In this document: piece after piece, positions 7,150 through 14,227 of the stretch
Layout: each line of letters starts with the position of its first letter
How positions within the stretch are numbered: position 1 is the stretch's first letter
Origin: Desulfobulbaceae bacterium
Lineage (GTDB): Bacteria > Desulfobacterota > Desulfobulbia > Desulfobulbales > SURF-16
Length of the DNA stretch: 23,200 nt
Direction of reading: 5' to 3'
Assembly: GCA_023230525.1 (NCBI GenBank)
Contig: JALNXE010000068.1
Span: 1-23,200 of the forward strand
The notes under the pieces: generated by a model
The model's database searches: none
What the model was told of the DNA's origin: nothing
What the model saw: only the letters and a program-made list of their open reading frames with translations
Program-made: the position numbers and the translations under genes

Positions 7150-7242
7150 TGGCGGAGAGAGAGGGATTCGAACCCTCGGTAGAGCTTTTGACCCTACACT
7201 CGCTTAGCAGGCGAGCACCATCGGCCTCTCGGTCATCTCTCC
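7150..7242 (-). tRNA. tRNA-Ser(GCT)
   Basis: The reverse complement folds as a class II tRNA: acceptor GGAGAGA paired with TCTCTCC, discriminator G, encoded CCA (TGG at 7150-7152), anticodon stem CTCGC/GCGAG with loop CTGCTAA (anticodon GCT), long variable arm, and T-arm with GGTTCGAATCC. Its 3' end faces the integrase, making it the likely attachment gene of the element. No second copy of its 3' end is visible in the window, so the other attachment site should lie to the left of it. Confidence 0.97.
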
Positions 7243-7267
7243 GTAATCAGCAACAGCAATAAAAAAA

Positions 7268-7353
7268 TGGCGGAGGAAGTAGGATTCGAACCCACGGAAC
7301 TTTCGTTCAACGGTTTTCAAGACCGCCGCCTTCAACCACTCGGCCATTCCTCC
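7268..7353 (-). tRNA. tRNA-Ser(TGA)
   Basis: The reverse complement folds as a class II tRNA: acceptor GGAGGAA paired with TTCCTCC, discriminator G and encoded CCA, anticodon loop CTTGAAA (anticodon TGA), variable arm around GAACGAAAGTTC, and T-arm with GGTTCGAATCC. It is 25 bp upstream of tRNA-Ser(GCT) on the same strand and probably shares its transcript. Confidence 0.97.
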
Positions 7354-7369
7354 CCTTTATTAGACCCGC

Positions 7370-7398
7370 TATTTACCATTTCAAAATTTTCATGTCAA
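7370..7398 (-). promoter_or_regulatory. Sigma-70-type promoter of the tRNA-Ser pair
   Basis: On the - strand there is a perfect -35 TTGACA (7398-7393), a 17-bp spacer, and TAAATA (7375-7370) preceded by TGG, giving an extended -10. The following GCGGGTC is a GC-rich discriminator of the kind found at stringently controlled stable-RNA promoters. The remaining 7399-7504, up to the end of radA, shows no gene. Confidence 0.7.
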
Positions 7399-7504
7399 TG
7401 TTAGAAGTTCCTTTCCTGATCAATGGCGGGAATTTTTCATTCCTGTGTTCTTTGCCGGTTTTTTTATCAGTTACCGGAGGTTGCGGGAAAAAGGCAGGGG
7501 ATGT

Positions 7505-8872
7505 TTACAAACCGGAGATTGCCGCCAGGGCATCGTGTAGTTTCTCCACGGGAAAGACGGTAAGCCCGGGGAATTTTTCCTGCGGGGCGTTGGCCTTGGG
7601 TATTATTGCCCGGCGAAAACCGTGTTTGGCTGCTTCTTTGAGCCGCTCCTGGCCGTTGGGCACCGGCCTTATTTCTCCGGCAAGACCGATTTCGCCAAAT
7701 ATTATCAGATCGGTTGGCAGCGGTTTATCCTGCAGACTTGAGGTGATTGACAGGAGTATGGCCAGGTCCGCGCCTGTTTCATTGATCTTCACCCCTCCCA
7801 CCACATTAATGAAGACATCCTGATTATGGGTGATGATGCCGCCGTGGCGATGGAGAACGGCCAGAAGCATGACGAGGCGGTTCTGCTCGATGCCTACGGT
7901 GATCCGGCGAGGATTTTCCGCATGGCTCTCATCGACCAGGGCCTGGACCTCAACCAGCAAGGGACGGCTTCCCTCCCAGATAACCATGACAGCGCTGCCC
8001 GGCATGGGTTCGGCAAGGCGACTCAGAAAGATAGCCGAGGGGTTGCTGATTTCTTTCAGGCCATTTTCCGTCATGGCAAAGACGCCCAGTTCGTTTACCG
8101 CCCCATATCTGTTCTTGACGGCCCGCATGACGCGGTATCTGCTGTCGCTGTTGCCCTCAAAATAACAGACCACGTCGATGATGTGCTCCAGCACCCTGGG
8201 TCCGGCAAGGTCTCCTGATTTGGTAACGTGGCCGACAAGAAAAATGGCCAGATCGTTGTGTTTGGCAAAGTGGGTAAGCTGGGCGGCGGACTCGCGGACC
8301 TGCGACACGCTGCCCGGAGTGGAGGAGGTGGTGGTGGTATGCATGGTCTGGATCGAATCAATAACCATGACCTGGGGTTGTTGCTGATAGGCGGTGGCGC
8401 AGATGTTTTCCACCGCTGTTTCCGCCATGAGCAAGAGGTGCTGGCTGGGCAGTCGGAGTCGTTTGGCCCGCATGGCAATCTGCTGGGGAGATTCTTCGCC
8501 GGTGACATACAGCACCTTCATTTCTTCGCTGAGCCGGCAGCAGACCTGCAAAAGACAGGTGCTTTTGCCTACGCCGGGATCACCGCCCACCAGAACCACT
8601 GATCCCCTGACCAAGCCGCCGCCAAGCACCCGGTCAAATTCGGACATGCCGGTGCTGATTCTTGGGGTGTTGCTGAGAGTGACCTGGGAAATCGGTTGTA
8701 CGGGAGCGAGTTCTCCGCTGTATCCAAGGTAGGGGGGGGAGGCCGGGGCCGCCTGTATCTGCTCCTTGATGGTGTTCCATTCCCGGCATTCAGGGCATTG
8801 ACCGGCCCATTTGTGAAAAGTCGAGCCGCAGCTGTCACAGGCAAAGAGTGTTTTTACTTTGCCTTCTTTCAT
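7505..8872 (-). CDS. radA: DNA repair protein RadA (Sms)
   Basis: A 455-aa RecA-like branch-migration helicase acting in recombinational repair, of full family length. The zinc finger CDSC...CPEC (Cys12, 15, 26, 29) lies at the N-terminus. Walker A is GGDPGVGKST (96-105), the RadA-specific KNRYG motif is at 253-257, and residues about 280-455 are the Lon-like domain (GSRPLLVEVQALVDES, VGGVKINETGADLAI). The start ATG 8872 overlaps the stop of the upstream small gene as ATGA, so the two are co-translated. It reads toward the tRNA-Ser pair. Confidence 0.98.
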   Translation of the reverse strand: MKEGKVKTLFACDSCGSTFHKWAGQCPECREWNTIKEQIQAAPASPPYLGYSGELAPVQPISQVTLSNTPRISTGMSEFDRVLGGGLVRGSVVLVGGDPGVGKSTCLLQVCCRLSEEMKVLYVTGEESPQQIAMRAKRLRLPSQHLLLMAETAVENICATAYQQQPQVMVIDSIQTMHTTTTSSTPGSVSQVRESAAQLTHFAKHNDLAIFLVGHVTKSGDLAGPRVLEHIIDVVCYFEGNSDSRYRVMRAVKNRYGAVNELGVFAMTENGLKEISNPSAIFLSRLAEPMPGSAVMVIWEGSRPLLVEVQALVDESHAENPRRITVGIEQNRLVMLLAVLHRHGGIITHNQDVFINVVGGVKINETGADLAILLSITSSLQDKPLPTDLIIFGEIGLAGEIRPVPNGQERLKEAAKHGFRRAIIPKANAPQEKFPGLTVFPVEKLHDALAAISGL

Positions 8873-9138
8873 TTAATTTTCTTAAGTTCTTTTTCTAATT
8901 CATTTAACTTTTTTTTGTAATATCTCAGGCATTTTCTGATGTAGCGGCCAAGTTGCCAACTGGAATCAAGCTCGCCCCGTTCGACCGGGGCGTCTTTGCA
9001 GGCAAGGAGGTGCAGCGCAGGAGACAGCCGCTTGTTGTTCAGGCAGGCTATTTTGCTTTCGTAATAGAGCTTGTAGGTCTGGATCCGGGCCAGCTCTCTG
9101 CTCTTTTCTGTTTTTGTTTGCGCTGTCGGTTCGCTCAT
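8869..9138 (-). CDS. Small lysine-rich helical protein upstream of radA
   Basis: An 89-aa protein from ATG 9138. A GTG at 9156 would add six residues, but it lies almost against the predicted -10 box (9157-9162), so ATG 9138 is preferred. The sequence has paired cysteines (IACLNNKR, LACKDAP, KCLRYY) and ends in a very basic, probably coiled-coil tail (YYKKKLNELEKELKKIK). No family recognised. It overlaps radA by ATGA and probably shares its promoter. Confidence 0.7.
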   Translation of the reverse strand: MSEPTAQTKTEKSRELARIQTYKLYYESKIACLNNKRLSPALHLLACKDAPVERGELDSSWQLGRYIRKCLRYYKKKLNELEKELKKIK

Positions 9139-9156
9139 ATGGTCACCATATCTCAC

Positions 9157-9184
9157 ATTATAAATGATGCAAAAAAAAAGCCAA
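9157..9184 (-). promoter_or_regulatory. Sigma-70-type promoter of the small gene-radA operon
   Basis: On the - strand, TTGGCT (9184-9179) and a perfect TATAAT (9162-9157) are separated by 16 bp. Transcription would start near 9150, leaving a leader of about 12 nt before ATG 9138. Confidence 0.55.
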
Positions 9185-9364
9185 CGCTTTATTACCCTTT
9201 GCCCAGGGTTTTCCGGGAAGCTGGATAGATTGATCCGCTTTTCCAGTTTTCTGAAAAGAGCTGGCCGGAAAGAAATCGAATAAGGAAGGAAAATTTGGCG
9301 TGTCAGCGGTTGGCTGGTTGGCTAGTACGCCGAAATTGTTGACGTTTATCTTTGCTTGTGGTTG

Positions 9365-9382
9365 GTGGCTTGGAAATTGCTA
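9365..9382 (+). promoter_or_regulatory. Candidate sigma-54 (-24/-12) promoter
   Basis: GTGGCTTGGAAATTGCTA contains GG at 9367-9368 and GC at 9379-9380 with the required 10-bp interval, and a full TTGC at the -12 element. The -24 element is TGGCTT instead of TGGCAC. It lies about 48 bp before the ATG at 9428. The rest of 9185-9364 shows no gene; a tandem GGTTGGCT pair occurs near 9308-9323. Confidence 0.45.
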
Positions 9383-9427
9383 AATCATATTGACAAGTTT
9401 CATGCATGCAATGCAGGGAGGACCGCT

Positions 9428-9550
9428 ATGACACCGCGACAGGCAATCAGGGTATTAATGTTGAGCCCCATATACTTTCGGCTCGATGTTGCTGCAAGAA
9501 GAAAACTGGTGTATGAATTTTGTGCTTTGTATGACGGGCTTGCCAGATAA
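9428..9550 (+). CDS. 40-aa small protein
   Basis: MTPRQAIRVLMLSPIYFRLD begins a 40-residue protein with a strong Shine-Dalgarno (GGGAGG, then 6 nt, then ATG). The frame is open further upstream to 9356, but nothing there supports translation. The sequence has a hydrophobic first half and an amphipathic helix with ARRKLVYEFCALYDGL. From memory, short proteins of this type (TPRxAIxxLMLSPxYxxL) occur in other deltaproteobacteria. Function unknown. It stands alone, convergent with the M50 protease gene. Confidence 0.7.
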   Translation: MTPRQAIRVLMLSPIYFRLDVAARRKLVYEFCALYDGLAR

Positions 9551-9564
9551 CCCGATGCGAATGA

Positions 9565-10179
9565 TCAACCTGTTATGATGCGCTCGGCAAGTCCGATGAT
9601 GGGCATGAGTACCTTCTGCAGGAAGCCGGTGTAAAAGAGGGCCAGCAGGATAAGGAAACCGAAAGGCTCGAGCCGGGCAAAAAAAACGGCCTGGCGGGGC
9701 GGCAGGATGCCCATCAGGACTTTGCTCCCGTCCAGCGGAGGAATAGGCAGCAGATTGAAAACCGCCAAGACGATATTGATCCAGATGCTCGCCCCCACCA
9801 TCTGAAAGAGCGGGAAGAGAATGACCTTGGGGATAAAGGCCGCAATGAGACTAAGAAGTTCAGCCACCAGGCTGCTGGCAATAGCAGTCATCAGATTTGC
9901 CGCTGGCCCTGCCAGCGCGACCCAGATCATATCTTTCAAGGGATTTTTGAAATAACGCGGATTGACCGGTACAGGCTTGGCCCAGCCTATTTTCATGATG
10001 ATAAAGGCAAGCACGCCTAAAGGGTCCAGGTGTTTGAGCGGGTTTAAGGTCAAGCGCCCCAGATTGCTGGCAGTAGGATCGCCCAGGCGGTAAGCCACCA
10101 GTCCATGGCTGTACTCATGGATGGTGAGCGCGAAGAGAAAGGGCGGCGCCAGTATGATGATCTGTTGCATGATGTTCAT
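9565..10179 (-). CDS. Site-2 protease family (M50) membrane metalloprotease
   Basis: A 204-aa integral membrane protein. The zinc-binding HExxH is HEYSH at residues 21-25 in the first helix, and the third-ligand motif is NLLPIPPLDG near 143-152. WAKPVPVNPRYFKNP (about 66-80) is typical of the short single-domain M50 peptidases of bacteria, which lack a PDZ domain. Its substrate is unknown. The start ATG overlaps the stop of the tRNA nucleotidyltransferase gene upstream (ATGA), so it is the last gene of that operon. Confidence 0.92.
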   Translation of the reverse strand: MNIMQQIIILAPPFLFALTIHEYSHGLVAYRLGDPTASNLGRLTLNPLKHLDPLGVLAFIIMKIGWAKPVPVNPRYFKNPLKDMIWVALAGPAANLMTAIASSLVAELLSLIAAFIPKVILFPLFQMVGASIWINIVLAVFNLLPIPPLDGSKVLMGILPPRQAVFFARLEPFGFLILLALFYTGFLQKVLMPIIGLAERIITG

Positions 10180-12824
10180 TTTGTATCCTCATTTCTCCCA
10201 GGTGGCAAAGGGTACTCTCTGGCGAGAAATCTGTACTCGTCCTCCCCGGTGTGAAGTTCTCCGTTCAGTTTATTTTCCAGAAGATGATTCAGCATCGTTT
10301 GGTATTGCGGTCCTGGCAGGTACCCAAGTTTTTTCAGATCCTCACCGCGCAGATGGGTTTTCATGTGCCGCAGTTGCGTTACATAGAGCGAGACAGCCTG
10401 TTTGCCCATTTTGTTCCGGCAAAGCGCCATGACAAAAAGCAGCCCCTCATGGGTTAATCCCTTGAGCAGCCAGTATATTTCGCTGGGGCACAGGTGCGCG
10501 CGTCGTTCCAGGATGCGGACGATCCGTTTTGCCTCAATTTTTTCCCTGATCAAAATCTGGGTGTATCTTTCCGGGACCTCGAATTTCCGGCAGAATACGA
10601 GCATTGCCCTGGTCTGGATACGGGACATCAGGGCCAGCAGGTAAACAATCCACGGCTGGCAGTTTTCGGCAAGATAGAGGAGTTTGTGCCAGGAAATCGC
10701 ACGCTGAGCCTCTTCCAGTATTTGGCTCAGCCGCGGATCGAGGATTAAGGAATGGTGCAGAAATTTCAGCAGATCGAACTGGGCCATGCGCTGGATTGCC
10801 GGCAGAGGATTATGCTCGGAAAGAATCAGCTGGATTTCGTGGAAATAGCGGCGTCCGAGTTTTTGATCAAACAGGTTCATTTTCACCGCGTTCTTCAACT
10901 GTTTTTCCGTTAATTTGCCCAGAATAAAACCCATGCGCTGCTCAAGGCGGATGGCCCGGAAAATCCGGGTCGGATCTTCAACAAAACTTAAATTGTGAAT
11001 GATGCGGATCTGTCTGTCTTTGAGATCGTTCTGGCAGTTGAAAAAATCGACCAGGATGCCGAATTTGTCCGGATTCAGGTGAATGGCCATGGCATTGATG
11101 GTGAAATCGCGGCGGAAGAGATCCAGCTTGATGGAGCTTAACTCAACCGTGGGCATGGCTGCCGGATATTCATAATATTCGAGACGGGCCGTGGCGATAT
11201 CGATTTTAAAACCATTGGACAGTTTCACCATGGCGGTATTGAATTTGACATGGGTGCGCAGGGAGCCGTCTAATACCTTGGCAAGCTTTTTGGCAAAGGT
11301 GATGCCGTCGCCTTCGATAACGATATCAAGATCATAATTTTCAATGTGCAGCAGCAGATCGCGGACAAAGCCTCCCACGGCATAGGCGGTAAAATGGTTC
11401 GCCTTGGCCACTTCGCCGATGGTTTGCAGGAGAATAAGCATTTCCCGGTTGAGTGACTGGCTGAGCAGGTTAGTCAGATTTCTGTTGCGCTCTGCCGAGG
11501 GCTGACTCTGGGTGGTATTCAGGCTGGGGAGATAGGTCGGGTCATTGACCAGCAGATTGAACAAATCTGTTCTGGTGATGACCCCGACAAGCAATCCCTT
11601 TTCCACAATGGGAATGAAGCGTTGCCGGTGCTCTATGATGAGTTCCTGGATATCGCCCAGGGTTGCGGATGGCGGCAGGGTGGCGAATTCCGTGGTCATG
11701 AATTCCGTGACCGGCAGATGGCCCAGATTGTGGAAAATAGCCTTACTGGCATCCCGCCGTGAAAAAAGTCCCAGGATTTTGCTGTCCTTTATGATCGGCA
11801 GCATGGTTATGCCGTAGCGGATCAGGATGTCGTTCGCCTCTGCGGTCGTCAACTCCGGCCCTGTGGAAATAATGGGTGAGGACATCAGTTCCCAGGCCTT
11901 GCTCTCGGGTCGAACATGCTTGTGCAGGAGGCGTATGAGCTTTTCTTCGGCCTCAATCAGGGTCATGTCGTTAATCGTTGCCGCGGCAGCGGAGGCATGC
12001 CCGCCGCCATTGAACTCCGTGGCAATCTGGCCGACATTGACCTCGGGGATTCTGCTTCGGGCAATCAGATAAATCCGTTCACCCATGCTGGCCAGGGCAA
12101 AGATGACATTGAGGTTTTCCATGCTCATGAACTGGCGGACAATAAGGGAAAATTCATCAACGTACTTTTGGCAGGCAATCCGGGTGACGGTAATGGGTAT
12201 GGACTGGATTGTATAGGTGGTTGCTGATTTGATCAGTTCATGCAGCAGGGAGATATCGGAACTGGTCAGCTCGTGGATGATATATTGGGAAACAGTGTTA
12301 AGCTCGGCCCCGCATCCGAGCAGCCAGGCCATGGCGCGCAGGTCGGCAGGGGTGGTTGTGCTGAAGGTGAAGGAGCCGGTGTCTTCATGTTCCGCCATGG
12401 CCAGCAGGGTGGCTTCCTCTTTGCTGATGGTGATGCCTTGTTCCTGAAAGATTTCAACGAAAACGGTAGCGGTTGAGCCGACGGGTCTCACCACTTCCAC
12501 ATCGCCTTTCATATCCCCGGGGGCGTCGGGATGATGGTCGTAAAGGTGGATTTCTATGCCGGGATTTTCCAGGCATTTGGCAAAGCTGCCGATGCGTGAT
12601 GTCTGTCTGGTATCGACTACGATTAATTTGGTTACTTTTTCCAGATCAATATTTTTCAGCCGCTGGAAATCATAAATCATCAGTGACTGGATAAAAAATT
12701 TCCGCAGGTTTTTTTCCTGTGATCCGGAAAAGGCCAGGACAGCCTCGGGGTAGAGTTTTTTGGCGGCCACCATTGAGGCCATGCCGTCGAAATCGGCGTT
12801 TAAATGAGTTGTTATGACTTCCAT
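10176..12824 (-). CDS. DHH phosphoesterase-CBS-tRNA nucleotidyltransferase fusion
   Basis: An 882-aa multidomain protein. Residues 1-150 are a DHH phosphoesterase (NADFDG at 9-14, DTR at 71-73, DHH at 96-98), with DHHA1 to about 305 (FNGGGHASAAAA at 271-282). Two CBS domains span about 308-430. The class II nucleotidyltransferase head starts near 465: GGFVRD (484-489), DLD metal pair (498-500), RRDFTINAMA (571-580), and EDPTRIFRAIRLEQR (616-630) as the RNA-binding start. This architecture is known in deltaproteobacteria and some other phyla. The C-terminus adds C, A or CCA to tRNA 3' ends, but which cannot be decided here. The DHH part may act as a nanoRNase- or RecJ-like phosphoesterase, and the CBS pair suggests adenylate sensing. 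Both encoded tRNA-Ser genes already carry CCA, so for them the role would be repair. Confidence 0.95.
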   Translation of the reverse strand: MEVITTHLNADFDGMASMVAAKKLYPEAVLAFSGSQEKNLRKFFIQSLMIYDFQRLKNIDLEKVTKLIVVDTRQTSRIGSFAKCLENPGIEIHLYDHHPDAPGDMKGDVEVVRPVGSTATVFVEIFQEQGITISKEEATLLAMAEHEDTGSFTFSTTTPADLRAMAWLLGCGAELNTVSQYIIHELTSSDISLLHELIKSATTYTIQSIPITVTRIACQKYVDEFSLIVRQFMSMENLNVIFALASMGERIYLIARSRIPEVNVGQIATEFNGGGHASAAAATINDMTLIEAEEKLIRLLHKHVRPESKAWELMSSPIISTGPELTTAEANDILIRYGITMLPIIKDSKILGLFSRRDASKAIFHNLGHLPVTEFMTTEFATLPPSATLGDIQELIIEHRQRFIPIVEKGLLVGVITRTDLFNLLVNDPTYLPSLNTTQSQPSAERNRNLTNLLSQSLNREMLILLQTIGEVAKANHFTAYAVGGFVRDLLLHIENYDLDIVIEGDGITFAKKLAKVLDGSLRTHVKFNTAMVKLSNGFKIDIATARLEYYEYPAAMPTVELSSIKLDLFRRDFTINAMAIHLNPDKFGILVDFFNCQNDLKDRQIRIIHNLSFVEDPTRIFRAIRLEQRMGFILGKLTEKQLKNAVKMNLFDQKLGRRYFHEIQLILSEHNPLPAIQRMAQFDLLKFLHHSLILDPRLSQILEEAQRAISWHKLLYLAENCQPWIVYLLALMSRIQTRAMLVFCRKFEVPERYTQILIREKIEAKRIVRILERRAHLCPSEIYWLLKGLTHEGLLFVMALCRNKMGKQAVSLYVTQLRHMKTHLRGEDLKKLGYLPGPQYQTMLNHLLENKLNGELHTGEDEYRFLAREYPLPPGRNEDTK

Positions 12825-12900
12825 CGACAGTTACGCTCCCATGCAGGCATAATGCTTGATGTTAGCCGGAAAGTAAAGAGGCATGTTGGCGTGACTTCCG

Positions 12901-13887
12901 TCACTTTTTCCTGCTGCTGCGTGGGTGGAATTGCTGGTGGATGGCCTTGAGCCGGCTGCTGTCCACATGGGTGTATATCTGGGTAGTGGAGATGTCGGCA
13001 TGGCCGAGCATGAGCTGTACCGATCTGAGGTCTGCACCGCGTGCCAGCAGATGGGTGGCAAAGGAATGGCGCAGCATGTGGGGGCTGATTTTTTTGCTAA
13101 TGCCGGATTTGTATGTGGTTTCCTGGATAATCTGCCAGAAACGGAGGCGGGTCATCGTGGTGCCCCGGCCGGTAATAAAAAGGGCGCGGCTTTTTTTGGC
13201 GCCCAGCAGTTTTGCCCTGCTGTTCTGCAGGTAGAGAAGAAGCTTCTCCTTGGCCTCCTCGCCAAAGGGGATCAGTCTTTCCTTGCTTCCCTTGCCGATC
13301 ACCCGGACAAAGCCTGCGTTCAGGTTGATCGCCATGAAGGGCAGGTTGACCAGTTCGGAAACCCGCATGCCGGTTGCATACAAAAGATGAAGCATGGCCG
13401 TGTTGCGGATGCTGAGAGGCATTTGGTCTCCCTGTCCGGCCAGCAGTTTGTCCACCTCGGCAACAGATAGGTCTTCGGGAAGGGTGCGGCGGCTTTTGGG
13501 GATTTCCAGAATGCTGGTCGGGTCGTGCTCGATGATTTTTTCAGCCAGCAGAAAGCGGAAAAAACTTCTGAGGCAGGAAAGGCGCCTGGCATTGCTGCGG
13601 TTTGCAATCCCTTTTTTCTTGCTGGCGGAGAAATAGTCTCTTATGAGGGAAGGGCTGGTTTGCGGCAGCGGAGTCTTGCTGCCCGCAAGATATGAAAGAA
13701 ATGATGCGAGATCGGCCTGGTAGGAGCGGATCGTATTGTCTGAAAGCCTTTTTTCGGCCGCCAGATAATGAAGAAACAGGTCCTGGCAGTGATGCAGTTC
13801 CGCAGGAACGACGCTGCCAGAAGACCTGTTCTGATAAAGAGGCGCAGAGGGTGAAGGAGGTTGGAGGATTCCCCGTTTTTTCGTCAT
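12901..13887 (-). CDS. xerD: Tyrosine recombinase XerD-like
   Basis: A 328-aa chromosome-dimer-resolution recombinase. Residues about 30-120 are the SAM-like core-binding domain (HYLAAEKRLSDNTIRSYQAD). The catalytic domain holds Arg in ATGMRVSEL, Lys in GKGSKERLIPFG, His-x-x-Arg in HMLRHSFATHLL, His in LMLGHADISTTQIYTHV, and the Tyr nucleophile in the same motif. The N-terminal 28 residues are longer and less conserved than usual. It starts 16 bp after rpsU on the same strand, and the tRNA nucleotidyltransferase gene follows after 76 bp, so all may form one operon. XerC versus XerD cannot be settled without phylogeny. Confidence 0.92.
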   Translation of the reverse strand: MTKKRGILQPPSPSAPLYQNRSSGSVVPAELHHCQDLFLHYLAAEKRLSDNTIRSYQADLASFLSYLAGSKTPLPQTSPSLIRDYFSASKKKGIANRSNARRLSCLRSFFRFLLAEKIIEHDPTSILEIPKSRRTLPEDLSVAEVDKLLAGQGDQMPLSIRNTAMLHLLYATGMRVSELVNLPFMAINLNAGFVRVIGKGSKERLIPFGEEAKEKLLLYLQNSRAKLLGAKKSRALFITGRGTTMTRLRFWQIIQETTYKSGISKKISPHMLRHSFATHLLARGADLRSVQLMLGHADISTTQIYTHVDSSRLKAIHQQFHPRSSRKK

Positions 13888-13903
13888 CCGAGGAATGCGG
13901 GAA

Positions 13904-14101
13904 TTACCCTTCCCGCTCGATGCGGTACATGACCTTGCGGAGTTTTCTTTTTGCTTCCGCTTGTTTCCGCCGTTTTCTCACGCTGGGTTTTTCGTAATGC
14001 TCGCGTCGTTTCAGCTCTTTTTTGATACCGTCAAGCTGCAGTTTTTTCTTCAGCTGACGAATGGCGTATTCGATATCTCCTCGTACCTCAACCTCGATCA
14101 T
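13904..14101 (-). CDS. rpsU: 30S ribosomal protein S21
   Basis: A 65-aa basic protein of the usual length: MIEVEVRGDIEYAIRQLKKK at the N-terminus, then RREHYEKPSVRKRRKQAEAK. S21 binds near the 3' end of 16S rRNA and aids initiation. The Shine-Dalgarno is GGAG, 6 nt before ATG. A strong promoter lies about 85 bp upstream. It heads the rpsU-xerD cluster. Confidence 0.97.
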   Translation of the reverse strand: MIEVEVRGDIEYAIRQLKKKLQLDGIKKELKRREHYEKPSVRKRRKQAEAKRKLRKVMYRIEREG

Positions 14102-14184
14102 GGTAACTCCGAAAATTTAATTATGTTAAGTTGTGTAAGGTGGTGCAAAAGGTTAGCTTATTAAATTCCGTAAAAAACAGAAAT

Positions 14185-14213
14185 TTATAATCGATTAGCA
14201 GCTAATCTGTCAA
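14185..14213 (-). promoter_or_regulatory. Sigma-70-type rpsU promoter with a palindrome in the spacer
   Basis: On the - strand there is a perfect TTGACA (14213-14208), a 17-bp spacer and TTATAA (14190-14185; a TATAAA alternative is 1 bp further down). The spacer contains the perfect 7-1-7 palindrome GATTAGC-A-GCTAATC (14193-14207, + strand). This is a good place for a repressor to compete with RNA polymerase. The regulator is not known. Confidence 0.75.
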
Positions 14214-14227
14214 TTGTTTTTTGTGTA

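Noticed and set aside
9356..9427. Longer form of the 40-aa gene starting at 9356
   Set aside because: There is no ribosome binding site, and the stretch overlaps the candidate promoter. The ATG at 9428 has a strong site.
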